A stretch of DNA of 64,000 nucleotides from Toxonevra muliebris (GCA_963691655.1 OY829326.1:92931235-92995234), one strand, 5' to 3'. Shown: positions 45,931 to 56,815, counted from the stretch's first letter. The notes: a model not told the origin generated them from the sequence alone. A program made the numbers and translations.

Positions 45931-46282
45931 TAGCGTTCTTTTCTCGATAAAACGTTGAATTTTCAGCACCGTGCGAAGGCTGTAAAATTTCGTGTTCTTT
46001 TCAGAAAAAGAGGCAGCCTTTTCAGAGAGTATTGTGTTTTTTTTTTTTTTTTTCTAAAAAATGTTGCCTTGTGAGCGGGGAAAAGTGTAACACTTTTGCA
46101 CTCAATTAAATGATAGGGTGAGAATGTTGCCCTGCAAATTAGCTGATTCTCACAGGGTAGCATTTTTATTTTCTTTACTTGTACTAAAAAGGCAAAATTT
46201 TGGCAGGCAACAGTAAAAAATTGATGCCATCGTAGGAGGCAAAAAAAAAAATGCAACATTTTGTCAAGAAAAGAAAACGCTA
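45931..46282. mobile_element. TA-flanked MITE with about 33-bp TIRs
   Basis: TA at 45931 and 46281 flank GCGTTCTTTTCTCGATAAAA then CGTTGAATTTT on the left and GCGTTTTCTTTTCTTGACAA then AATGTTGCATTTT on the right (reversed). An internal dyad, GGGTGAGAATGTTGCCCTG with CTGATTCTCACAGGG, lies near the middle. The 98-codon minus frame here is built from the palindromes. This element is unrelated to the neighbouring foldback. Confidence 0.75.
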
Positions 46283-46470
46283 TAAATCAGGTGATTGCTA
46301 GAAGAAATAAAATAGAAATACATTTTTTGAAATTAAAATGCCAGTAGAAAGTAAAAGCGCAAAATATTAGCTCCTATACATGGAAAAAGGCAACAATGGC
46401 AAAATCTTTTCTCAAGAGGAGAGTTTATAAGAAACCGTTATGATATTTTTATACAAGATAAAGTATTAGT

Positions 46471-46680
46471 GGTCGCCGTAGCCTAGTGGTTAGTGTGTTG
46501 GACTGTTACGCAGAGGTGCTTGGGTTCATATCTCGGCATGCTCAAAAATCAAAATACAAATTTTTCTACATAGCACCACCTCTTGGCTGGCAATGGCAAA
46601 CCTCCAAGAGTAAAAAAATGCCTATGAAAAGCAATAATGTAAAGTGAAAATGTCAATAACAATAGAAATAAATGCCATGC
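46471..46680 (+). mobile_element. tRNA-derived SINE, family 2, copy A
   Basis: The head GGTCGCCGTAGCCTAGTGGT contains the A box (TAGCCTAGTGG). GGGTTCATATCTCGG is a decayed B box 30-40 bp on. The central part CTTGGCTGGCAATGGCAAAC then CTCCAAGAG is shared with the copy at 55400 and, less closely, with family 1. The 3' part is AT-rich and does not carry the LINE-like tail of family 1. It is not a tRNA gene, since no acceptor stem can form. Confidence 0.75.
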
Positions 46681-47811
46681 TAATATAAACTAAATAAAAA
46701 TTATGAGTAATGTAGGTTTGCCCGCACCACACAGTGTAACGATCCCATATAAACCGCGGTCAAAAATAGTAAACGTTGTCTAATATTAATAATATTTGGT
46801 ACACGATGTACTTAAAGCAAAGTCGTGTGCCAAAAATGGTACCAATTGGACAACTACCACGCTCACCTCCCATATAAATGAAACACTTAAATTGCAATAA
46901 CTTTCTAAATATCTATCGCATTATTATGGAATTCGGTGTGTGGACCTAAGCTAAAAAAAACTGTGTTACCACACTGTGCAGATTCAACACATTTCCCACA
47001 TATGCATTTGGCGTACATTTATTTGTTAATATGGCAATTAAATTAATAATAAAAAATATGACCTCTTCCACGCAAAGAATAATTTTTCATAAAAGTTCGG
47101 CTTTATGGTTGCCGTGTGCCTGAACCAATATGTTAATCGGAAAGAAAATTTGGTTTCTTTTTATTTAAAATATTAGCTCTTAAATATTATTAAAATTTTA
47201 AAATATGTATCTCCAACTTGACTTTTTACTTATTTTTGGCCGCTTTACACTGTGCGCCTGTACTCTTCAATACAGCCTAAGTATTTCAACATTCGATTTA
47301 AACATAAAGATTATGAAGCGAATTCTCTCTCTCGCTTCATGTAATTGCTCCGAAGACACATTTAAACTTTCCCGCCGATTCCCAACTTTATTCATTTATC
47401 GTCGTTGGAAAAGTGGGTTTACTGCGTAATAAAAGTGACTTTTTTGTTTATGTTAATAACTGCTCGATAAAAAGATTTCCAAAAACCAAAGCATGCTCAA
47501 AAAATAACATATCTGTGGTCACTAGGTATAACAACACAACTCGAGTTTTGTCGAATTCGAGTTATTATTATAATTAAAATCTTCATATCCTATTTCGTAC
47601 TGTGTCAAAATTTTATGAATATCGGTTCAGTGGTTTACGAGATATTAAAGAAAAAATAGCACAATTCAAATTGATTTCTATTAGCATTTGAATCTTTGAA
47701 GTGCTCTCCTGTAAAATTCAAAAAACTGACTTATGCTGTCAGGCCTTGTGACCACAGATATACGTGTCTCGGCGTTTTAAAAATTTACATCTGATTGATA
47801 TTTACGTGCGC
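46681..47811. other. AT-rich non-genic stretch
   Basis: Nothing recognised. The 74-codon frame at 47205-47429 has no domain. Confidence 0.4.
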
Positions 47812-48084
47812 TTAAAGATTGCCGTTTTTGTAATGTGTTGGAAAAATAAAACCTATATCTGGAAAAGTTTCAGTACGGTATTTATCAGCAACATCTCCCA
47901 GAGCAAAACATTTATTATTAGCTAAGAAGGAACATTCCAAATGGCATGACATAATTGGACACACGAGCCGACTTTGGTGACAAAACATACTTCGTATGAA
48001 CAAATGAGCAGAAAGCATGTAAAAACCAATAAATCCTTTTATTAAATTTAAATCTCGATTCATATTGGTTTTGGGCAAAGACAA
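47812..48084 (-). pseudogene. LINE C-terminal fragment (post-RNase H region)
   Basis: The minus frame reads LLSLPKTNMNRDLNLIKGFI, GFYMLSAHLFIRSMF, CPIMSCHLECSF and CFALGDVADKYRTETFPDIG. Spacing and residues resemble the segment after RNase H in Jockey/I-type LINEs (LTGH--L--HL---G, then a Cys-His cluster and a final --R---LG). The similarity is recognisable but weak. It lies head-to-head with the RNase H fragment at 48070-48310, which should precede it in the element. Confidence 0.5.
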
Positions 48085-48310
48085 TAAAGTCGCTCTACAT
48101 TGAGTCCTTGTATACGTAGGAATACAAGAGAACGAACAAGCAGGAAAGCTTACTACAAAGGAGACAGGGACTTAATTTATATTACCTACAAATTTTTGTG
48201 GAATAGGAGACAGTGTAATCAGGCAAGAACTGAGGCAGGAAGAACTAAACGAAAGGCAAGAACTCTTCACCAATCCTCCGAGACAAAGACAATCCAAAGC
48301 ACTTCTAGGT
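48070..48310 (+). pseudogene. LINE RNase H fragment, inverted relative to its neighbour
   Basis: The plus strand encodes VALH*VLVYVGIQENEQAGKL less its last residues (usual form LHWVPGHVGIEGNERAD-LA), with a stop where Trp is expected. This is followed at a distance by QELRQEELNERQELF and RQRQSKALLG, the usual helical linker and RQ-K motif. It is broken by a frame change. Together with 47812-48084 it has the layout of one LINE whose 5' part is inverted. Confidence 0.6.
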
Positions 48311-48364
48311 AATTATTGGTCTTAACAAGAATAATTTGCGTATATTAGCTAGTATATTAGCTAG

Positions 48365-48627
48365 GTTCGGGTTCGAATCCCGTCTTCGTCTGGTGGTTAA
48401 TTTTCATAACTTTCTTATATTCACTATCAATATGAAGTGTATGAGAATTATAAGATAGTGTACAAGTACACACATTGGTTGGTAATGGCAAAACCGCCAA
48501 GCCGATAAAAAATTGCCACACCGCCGTTCGGAATCGGCGTTAAACTGTAGGTCCAACTATGTGGTATCACAATGGGCCGTTCAGGCCTAAGTGTGTCTCT
48601 CGACAGCCACTCCAACCTAACCTAACC
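48365..48627 (+). mobile_element. tRNA-derived SINE, family 1, copy B (5' truncated)
   Basis: The copy starts at GTTCGGGTTCGAATCCCG (B box GGTTCGAATCC form; A box missing). It continues with TCTGGTGGTTAATTTTCATA and ACTTTCTTATATTCACTATC, then TTGGTTGGTAATGGCAAAAC, GCGTTAAACTGTAGGTCC and the tail GTGGTATCACAATGGGCC, then CTAAGTGTGTCTCTCGACAG and CCACTCCAACCTAACCTAAC. TAGCTAG at 48358-48364 and 48628-48634 is a target duplication. The tail is LINE-like (see 50930-52790). Confidence 0.88.
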
Positions 48628-48634
48628 TAGCTAG

Positions 48635-49605
48635 TATTCTAACTGGGCACTGCGTGCTCAGAGAAACAGGTTGCGGTACAATCAATAATTACCACTCCTT
48701 GGATCTACCAAATCAAGAAAAATCTCTAAAATTCAAGCAGAACCCTATAAATCCAAACAAAATCAATAATAAAAACAAAAATGTAACAATAATAAATTTT
48801 GGGATCACAAATACTGCTGAACTTTGATGTGAAATTGATCATTTTCTTCAACAAATCACTTAATTTTTTTTGAGTAAGAAACTATTTGCATTTTTATTCT
48901 GGTTAATCTGGAGGGTATCTATTTATAATGTAAATCAGTGAATGAGAAATATCCTGACGGAGGGTGAAGCAAAAGCATAATCTTACATTAAATATACGAA
49001 ACATTTGTTGATTTTTTGATACTTCTCAAATAATAAACAATATCATAGTCATGTTTCAGAATAATTCATTGAAAATTCTCCCTGATGAAAATATTCAAGA
49101 AAGAGATATTTTTATCCAAAAAAAAAAAAAAAACAGATTCGCTATTCAAATTTTGTATAATAAAATAATGAATAACATTTGTATGAATAAATTATGTTAA
49201 GTAATTACATGTTGTGCAAATAATTTATACTTTTATGCATACCTATCTACCTACATTCTACTGTAGTTCTACATACCTTTTCCCGGAATTTATGTGTAAT
49301 TAAAGTTAAAAAATTTACTACCCTTTGGGTAAAATTTGTTAAACAAAAAATGTTTTCTTTTTTATTTATTTATTTTTTATTTGGCAAACACTTAAAAACC
49401 TTTTCAGTTTAAGTAAAACTAGGTACCTATTAAAATACATAGAAGTATGAAGTAATAAATAAAAATGCTCATAAATTATAAACGCTCAAGTTTTTCGAAA
49501 ATGTTGTGAAAAAGTTAAAGCTGAAGATGTGAGCTTAAAGAATTATTAGTGTGCAGACAACTATTGTAAAATAAATTTTTACGAAGAAATTTTTCATTAA
49601 TATCT
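48635..49605. other. AT-rich non-genic stretch
   Basis: Nothing recognised. An A run lies near 49120-49132. Confidence 0.45.
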
Positions 49606-50929
49606 ACATACATTAGGGTGGCCCTTATATTTCAACTTTTTAAAAGTTTAGCTCCCAGACCCCTATCTTGTTTCAATCAATAAAGAAACAATGTGTGCAA
49701 AATTTGAGATCAATCGGACAACTGCGAGGCGACCCTCATCGACCATGAAGTTGTACATTGCCGCCCGGAAAGTAATTTTTTCAGATAAATCAATTTTTGT
49801 TCTTGGATTTCTTGAACAACAACTTTCTATGAACAAACAATACCGAGATGATAATTGTTAGAGTTAAAAATGATTTATGCGTTCAGGATAAACCTTCCTC
49901 AAGACCAGTTTCAGTTATCTCATCAGGGAAAGAACTCTTAAAAAGAATTTGTATTTTTCTTACTCAGGTGTACGTTCGAGCCTGGTTTCTGTAACCAGAT
50001 GGAATTAAAACACCTTATCATTACATTTTGTTTATGCGTACATTGATAAATTATCGTGGATCGAAAAATCAGAAAGGTGCTGTGGACAAGTTTGTCACCC
50101 ACCTCGAGTACTTAGCTCCCCAAACTGTGGTTCTATCATTATTTGATGAAAATGTTACAACAGCGGTTAAGGCAAACAAAGCTTAAATTATATTAGCAGC
50201 AGGCTACAAAAAAAAAATCATTTTTCTTCGTTTATAAACATCAAGTTTACGTTTTTTGTAACTCTTGGTACAAAAATTTTCTTTGCGAAATTTGCTATCT
50301 GCACCGATTTCTTTAACAAAGAACTTTCAACATGGAAGGATGATCCTGGTTACAAAAATGGAATTGAAAAACTTAGGAAGAAAGCTGTTGTATTTTCTAC
50401 AGCAGAATGAATTTTGAGAAAAATTTCGAGTTTTCGAGAATATTTTATTTTTACTGAATCCTTGGTTTCTTTGTCATTTTTGATCCGAATGCTATCGTTT
50501 TATACTTAAAAATGATGACGTAATAATAATGTAGTGGTCTATTGATTAAAAAAAAAAAACTTCAAATTTTGTGATTCCTTTTTGTGAGAAAGAAAACTTA
50601 GCCCACCACTTGTGTGAAAATTTCGCAAAAATCACACGGAAATTTAACTTTCAACATTTATAATCCGATTTCAACAAACTTATCAGCATAAGACGCGTAA
50701 TATAATTATAATTCCTATGATATACAACTTGGATCGGTCGATACTATAGGTAAATAGATATTAGACTGTAAGTGTATCTCGAAAACTTACCCAAAGAAAA
50801 AAAAATGAATATGATTTTCGTGTTCAGCGTCCTCGATTTAGCTAAGAAAACAACTTTGGTTAATGTTATATTTTTAAAGTGAAATTTTGTATTCCAGTGT
50901 TATCGCTGTTAGTTATACATACATTTTTA

Positions 50930-52790
50930 TACGACAACTACTTCAAACACGTATCATCAGCTCCTCTATTGGAAATGATAAAGTCAAAAAGGTTGTCGAT
51001 AGGGGCACACCACAAGGAGGTGTATTATCGCCTCTTATTTGGAATCTGGCGGTGAACACACTGCTAAACAGATTAGACCCAACCAGCTGCAAAATAATAG
51101 CTTATGCAGATGACATTGCTATTGCAGTATTCGGCAAATACGTTGCTACTCTTTCAGAACGGCTAAACTACTCACTTAGCATTCTGTCTAACTGGTGCTG
51201 TGAATTCGGTCTCAATGTTAATCCTGCCAAAACAGAGGTTATGCTTTTCGCTAGAAAGTATAAAATACCAATTTTTGCTCTATCTAAAATTAATGGTACC
51301 TCGCTTTGCCTTAGCAATCGCGTCAAATATTTAGGACTTATTCTTGATCCTAAACTTCAATGGAAAGCTAACATAGCAGAGAGAGTACGGAAAGCCTCTT
51401 GCGCTCTCTACTGCTGTAAGAGGGCATTAGGAACAAGATGGGGTCTTCAACCTCGAGTCACTTCTTCTTTATGGATTCGTCTTCTGGTGGCCAACTACTG
51501 TAAAGGCGGCCAACCATGAACCGCTGGATAAGGTTAGAAGAACGGCAGCCATATTGATTACTGGAGCTCTCCGTACTACCTCCACAAAAGCTCTCTTCGC
51601 AATCCTTCATTGGTTGCCAATTTCATTTCTGGTTAAGCAAAATGCTAAGTGCTCTGCTGCCAGACTCAGTGCTCTAACTCGCTGGACCCGGTCAAACCTG
51701 GGCCATGCCAAGATTTTAATCCACGATACGTCCGTACCAACTAACGTAGACTACATTTGCTCTTCCCCTAATTTAAACCACACGTTCTTCACCCATATCC
51801 CCAGTAGAGAGGAATGGGTTAATGACGTGGTGGTCACTGACAATTCAATTGACATCTATACAGATGGATCCAAATCGGAGGAAAGAGTCGGCTGTGGCAT
51901 CTTCTCTAGTAAGTTAGATCTCAGACTCTCTTTCCGACTTCCTGACCATTGCAGTGTCTTTCAGGCGCAGAAGTAATGGCTATCTATCAAGCGTCCAAGT
52001 GGCTTATTTGCAACGATTCATTCGATAAGAATATCTGCATATACACGGACAGCCAAGCAGCAATCAAGTCCCTTGTCGGTGTTTTCACTACATCAAAGCT
52101 TGTCCTCGACTGCCGCTTTTCACTCAACATTTTGTCGAGTCACTCGTAGGTCCACCTATATTGGGTGCCTGGACATATGGATATTTCAGGTAACTGCAAT
52201 GCCCACGAGTTAGCAAAACAGGGCTCGCAGCTTACAGATATATCACCTTCCCGCACCATTGGTGTCCCTCTTACGTCTATTAAATTAGCCATTAAGCAAA
52301 ACTACCTTGAGGAAGAAAAAAGATCTTGGGTAGCGGAGCATACCTGTGGTGTTACCAGGCTAACATGGACCACTATGGACAATAGACGGACTAGACAGCT
52401 ACTCAACTTTAGCGGAAACGCCATCAGCATTACGACTTCGGAGCTCACGGGACACTGTATAATGGGGAGACATGCTGCACGACTAGGACTGGCATTCAAT
52501 GACTTCTGTCGGGGCTGAGGCTCTGAGAAGGAGGAAGAAGCAGTCCTCCATTTCATGTGCGGTTGCCTATCCCTGGCCAGAAGGAGACTAAAACTCCTGG
52601 GCTCACCTTTCTTCACTAGTCTGTCCGAGCTATCATCCATAAATATTAAGGACATAGCCAGATTCATTATGGAATCGTCATGGTTTTCCAATCCGTAAAT
52701 GGGGGAGCCGCGCCATATTGTGGTATCACAATGAGCCCAAATGTGCTTAAGTGTGCTTTCAAGCAGAAGGCTGTCACTCCAACCTAACCT
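50930..52790 (+). pseudogene. I-like LINE, 5' truncated, RT and RNase H
   Basis: Similarity starts near 50930 inside the RT (QLLQTRIISSSIG, VDRGTPQGGVLSPLIWN). The catalytic box AYADDIAIA is intact at about 51103, followed by LNVNPAKTEVMLFARKYKIP and VKYLGLILDPKLQWKAN. Near 51475 a deletion or frame change occurs; the frame then resumes as RTAAILITGALRTTSTKAL. RNase H begins DIYTDGSKSEERVGCGIF (about 51856). A frameshift near 51964 leads to AEVMAIYQASKWLI, IYTDSQAAIKSL, a TAG at 52147, then VPGHMDISGNCNAHELAKQG. The C-terminal region carries a TGA at 52516, then EEEAVLHFMCGCLSLARRRL then LG, and ends at TAA near 52698. The 3' UTR tail, TGTGGTATCACAATGAGCC, CTTAAGTGTG and CACTCCAACCTAACCTACC, matches the family 1 SINE. 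It lies inside the hAT-like element. Confidence 0.95.
52700..52790 (+). repeat. LINE 3' tail shared with SINE family 1
   Basis: TATTGTGGTATCACAATGAG, then CCCAAATGTGCTTAAGTGTG and TCACTCCAACCTAACCT. These blocks occur in the same order and spacing in the SINEs at 44262, 48365 and 57494. Confidence 0.85.
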
Positions 52791-53504
52791 ACCAGCTATT
52801 GTTTCAAACGACATTATCTTCAAATTAAAGATCATTCTAAAATCGATATATAGTTCTAAAAATTATTTAAAAATTCGTATCAGTTAATTATTTATAGTCA
52901 AAAATATGTTATAAAATATTTTCCATTTAACTCCAGTTATGCTGTTTTTAATTTTTACCACAGAAATATTGCAAGAGGACCTGTTATGAAAACAAAATGC
53001 CAAAAAAAAAATATATCGTATTTGCCCTCATTTCTACAACCATGTGTTTGAGGGTTGCTAAGTTACTTTCTGCATTCCAAGTGAATTTCGTTGAAATTCT
53101 GGTGAAATTTACAACTGATTCTATAGATATTATTCTTGTAAATAAAAATATGTGTCTCTTATAGAAGTGTTTTTCATGTTGTTTCAGGAATTGTGCGAAT
53201 TTAATTTTAAAAAATTTGATTCATTAGGTTTTCACACAATTTCCTGTCCAAATAAATTTCTCTAAAAAAAAAACAAGAGAATGGTTAAGATAGGGAAGAC
53301 TATAGGGCTTTCGAAAGGAGTTAATAGTTGCGTATACTATGCTTCAACTTTAAGGCGTTTGAGGGTCGCCTAGAAGTTGTCCGATGGAGCTGAAGTTTTG
53401 CTCAGCCCGGTTTTTTCTTGATTGGAACCAGATTAGTGCAAGGGAGTAGCAACATTTTTACTTTTGAAAAGTTACCTATAGCTAAGGGCCACCCTAACAT
53501 ACAT

Positions 53505-53716
53505 ATGTATCTATTTATTTTTATATATATGCGATGAGCGTAAATGTTGCAAAAATAAATCATATTTTATAAAATAAATTGAAACTTTTCAATTGAAATT
53601 GTAAGTACTGATTTTTGTTCACATTTCTTTATCGTTTTTTTTTTTTTTTTTGTAATATACGTACATACACATTCACTTATATATACTGGTGCATTCTTAT
53701 TACATATATACATATG
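53505..53716. other. AT-rich flank with T run
   Basis: A T run lies near 53636-53651. No gene. Confidence 0.5.
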
Positions 53717-53893
53717 TACGTACACACTAGCGGTTCCAGAGGTTTCCTTAGGGAGGGAGTTTTAATTTTTTTATCCCACAAATTTTTTTTTTTTTTTTTG
53801 CGACCACTGATCGAAATGTAGGAGATTTTAATTGATACGGGGTCCGGGGGGTTAAACCTAAAACCTCCTCTTTGTTCCGCTAGTGTACGTACG
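53717..53893. mobile_element. 161-bp hAT-type MITE
   Basis: The element spans 53725-53885. Its left end is CACTAGCGGTTCCAGAGG and its right end, reversed, is CACTAGCGGAACAAAGAGG. The flanks TACGTACA and TACGTACG are an 8-bp duplication with one mismatch. The interior is T-rich and then has GGGGTCCGGGGGGTTAA. Two opposing open frames across it (53615-53821 and 53677-53961) are not genes. Confidence 0.75.
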
Positions 53894-54980
53894 TATGTAA
53901 ATATTATACAAAAGAGCAATGAAAAGAAATTCCTGGAAAGTAAACAAAAAATATGTAGCAAGCATTTCGCATTTATTCTTCCGAACCCTTACCCAACTCA
54001 AGTGCGAGTAGAGTGAGCAGAAAAGGGAACATCCGTAAAAAAAAAAAAAAAACTGAACAGCGGACGCTTTGTCCGTAAGTTGCAATCGAAATCTATTGAA
54101 CCGTAACTTGCTGGTGAAGATGAAACGTATCTACTTTGAAATTCAACAGAATTATGTTACCCCATGCGCCGTATGTATCTCCTCCATGTTTCAGATAAAT
54201 ATAAAACTACAAAATTTATGCAGTAGTAACACAATATAATGTCCAAGTATAAAAAAGTTTTTGGTGTATTTACGGTAAAAATTTCGAGTTATTGTAACGA
54301 TGTTTCATGTACTTTTTACATACCGTGTCGGCCCATTGACTTTAAGTCTGTTCTAATTTGGATAAGATTCGCTGCAGTATTTTAGGATGATACTTGAACC
54401 ATTTATGATTTGATATTGTGAAGTTTTCATAATCTCAGTTAGTAACATGAAGTTTGGGCGCGGCCAAGTTTTTAATGTCTTAAACACACTCTAGACAGAA
54501 ATCTCTTTGCGTTGAACAGTGGGTGGGCGTGCTTATTTTTTGAATTTAATAGTTTATACGTGAAATACATTATTTATTAGCCTCTCCCATTATAACGAAT
54601 TTTGTGGTATTTCTATAATATTCCTCTTGAAATTGTCCTTTGAGTTTCAATGAAATTTTTTAATGGAAATACTAAAATTTTTCAACATTAATTTTCAAAA
54701 ATTTAACTAGTATGGGAGGTACCACTAGAGCGGGTCGAAAAAAATAATTTTGAAAAGTACACCCCTTATTTGAAAGCTTATGCGGAGAGTACCTGGAAAA
54801 AAACATTTTTTTTAAGGTATTTATCTTTCTGTAGTAGGCAAATATATAAAGTCGTGGTAGTAAAAACTGGTCACTGCCTTATATGCGTATACGCCTCTTG
54901 ATTGGGCGCGGCTTTAAATAACTATTGCAGAAGTTGTAAAAATGAATAACTACTTATGCTTCTGCCATGCACAACGTCAA
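53894..54980. other. Non-genic stretch
   Basis: An A run lies near 54039. No gene recognised. Confidence 0.4.
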
Positions 54981-55079
54981 TATTTTCTGGACGACTTGTC
55001 CGATTTGGGTCAACTAACCTAGAGGACCTAATTAAACATATAACTGAGTCTTGGCTCAACTAATTTTCTGTTCTAAAGG

Positions 55080-55158
55080 GGGTGAATGGAACACGCACGT
55101 GGTAGGACAACGGGCCATATTTGGTCTAAGTGTGTCCTGATGGATAGCCTAACCTAAG
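55080..55158 (+). mobile_element. LINE or SINE 3' tail fragment
   Basis: GTGGTAGGACAACGGGCCATA then TTTGGTCTAAGTGTGTCCTG and AGCCTAACCTAA (first block quoted here without its last base as GTGGTAGGACAACGGGCCAT) is a diverged copy of the tail seen at 52700-52790 and in the family 1 SINEs. No upstream SINE head or RT domain is recognisable within about 100 bp, so it is probably a heavily 5'-truncated LINE. Confidence 0.65.
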
Positions 55159-55399
55159 TAATATAAAAAGATATTCAAATTTCAGCCAAATCGGATATTG
55201 TGTGTAGGATTTGTTTGTATGGATTGCCCCATATACAAGATATTATTATTAATTTTTCTGTATTTACAGAACCACTGAGAAGAGAAATTTATCCATAGCA
55301 TTTTGTGCATCCCTAGATCATAACGTTAAACTTGGACTTTTCTGAAAAAATTACTTTTTCCAATCATGACTGTTGATTTTTTTGTCCGTTACATGAATA

Positions 55400-55597
55400 C
55401 AGTGTGCTGGACTGTTACGCAAGATACTCGGATTCGATGATCGACATGGTCAAAAATCGAGAATAAAGTTTTTATTTACATAGGTACCATCTTCTGGCTG
55501 GTAATGGCAAATTTTCAAGAACCTGAGAAAAGCTTTTTTCTTTGAATTTTGGATACGATATAAAACTGTAGGTGCCTTCCATTCATGTGGAAATAAA
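55400..55597 (+). mobile_element. tRNA-derived SINE, family 2, copy B (5' truncated)
   Basis: Starts AGTGTGCTGGACTGTTACGC, which lies just after the A box in copy A at 46471. It has GGATTCGATGATC at the B-box position, CTTCTGGCTGGTAATGGCAA in the centre, then AAACTGTAGGTGCCTTCCAT and TCATGTGGAAAT at the 3' end. The last blocks show the family's own tail, different from the LINE-like tail of family 1. Confidence 0.7.
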
Positions 55598-56815
55598 ATT
55601 TGCTCAAGGTTGCTGAATATTTTCACCTACAATTATGTGCATATTCATCATTGAGAATTTACCCATAAAGGTATACGCGCTATATCATTTTAAGCAGATT
55701 AATAGTTAAATGGCATCTGTATCGTTATTAGGAAGTAACTTCAATTGACTTGCGTTTCTATACTAGGAAATATTGAAGGAATTCTTGAAACTTTGTATTT
55801 CATTGTTAGCTTTTGAGCCACCGTCACTGAAATTGAATTATTCGCAGACGCGAAAGTATTTGTTAAACTTTATTCTTCCCTGTCTTCATAATCATCTGGT
55901 TTTTGTGTTAAAGTGTGAGAGTATCAAACAATATCCTGTCGTGATTAAAAGGTTACACGCACAATTTTCCATGGTACACTACACATTGGCAGCTGCTGCT
56001 GTTTGTGAAATACATGCGTCAGCGACTTTTGAACTATGAATTTAGATGAGGATTTTTATGAGACAACCGCCCGCCATCTTCCGCTATCTCCCTCTCTTTC
56101 TTCTTAGGTATATCCTTTATAATCTCCAATTTGCATATTCCTCACAAGTTAAATTTTACGGTATATCTGTTAGTTTCGAGAACTGTTAAAATACATAAAT
56201 TTTCGACGTAATTATTTAAATTAATCTCGCAGAGGCCAATGTACCGTAAAGCTGCCGTGCGTTTATATGTTGGAAGCGATGCGTTGTAAATGTTACCCTA
56301 GTGAACCTCAGTAAAACTCATGCATGTAATTATGTTTGTGTGCGTATGCGTATGTGTTTTATGCATGTGTGCATACTTGTTAACATTGTTTATTCGCTCA
56401 CATTCTAATGTTGTTGCTGTTGTTAAAGTGAAAGTTATTAGTAGGTAGGGCGCACATCTTTTATTTTAGATAGTTAATAACCCAACAACATCATGTATGT
56501 ATGTATGTATGTATGTATTTAATTGCAGTCAACATGTTATTTTGGGTAGTAGGTAAATCGGTCCGTATAAATTTGTAAAATGCTGGCAATTAAGTAAAGC
56601 CTGTCGGGTTTAATACTTAGATGAGAATATGATAGGTCAACAACAATCATTTTAATTGTTTACTTTCAGTATTAAATATGTTTGGATAAAAGAAGCTCAA
56701 AGTGATGATGGGAAAATTATAAACGTTATTTAAAGACTGAAGGAGCGCTAACAAGTAAACATTTTTAATGTTTTTCTTTCCGTTTTCGGTTGTTTGTACG
56801 CGCCGAGAAGATTAA
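55598..56815. other. Non-genic stretch with (TATG)n
   Basis: (TGTA)n lies at about 56493-56517. The 88-codon frame at 55773-56039 has no recognisable domain. No gene is called. Confidence 0.45.

Larger units (their letters stand above)
49606..53504. mobile_element. hAT-like TIR element of 3.9 kb containing a LINE
   Basis: ACATACAT at 49606-49613 and 53497-53504 is an exact 8-bp duplication. The element ends are TAGGGTGGCCCTTA at 49614 and its exact inverse ending at 53496. Diverged inverted similarity continues inwards to about 130 bp, including ATCGGACAACT and GGCGACCCTC. An 8-bp duplication and ends of the form TAGGG fit hAT elements. A short peptide near 50070-50188 (VDKFVTHLEYLAPQTVVLSL then FDENVTTAVKANKA) may be a coding remnant. 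About 1.9 kb of the interior is the inserted LINE. The duplication lies in ACATAC-rich sequence, so chance is possible, but the matching inverted ends argue against it. Confidence 0.7.

Noticed and set aside
46471..46545. Possible tRNA gene (A and B boxes)
   Set aside because: There is no acceptor stem or anticodon arm. The sequence is the head of a SINE with a second copy at 55400.
48365..48390. tRNA-like GGTTCGAATCC box
   Set aside because: It belongs to a 5'-truncated SINE with target duplication; no complete tRNA fold is possible.
48612..48632. Telomere-like CCTAA repeats
   Set aside because: Only two to three units at the end of a SINE; this is the element's tail, not a telomeric tract.
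52302..52835. 177-codon minus-strand frame
   Set aside because: It is the antisense shadow of the I-like LINE's C-terminal region.
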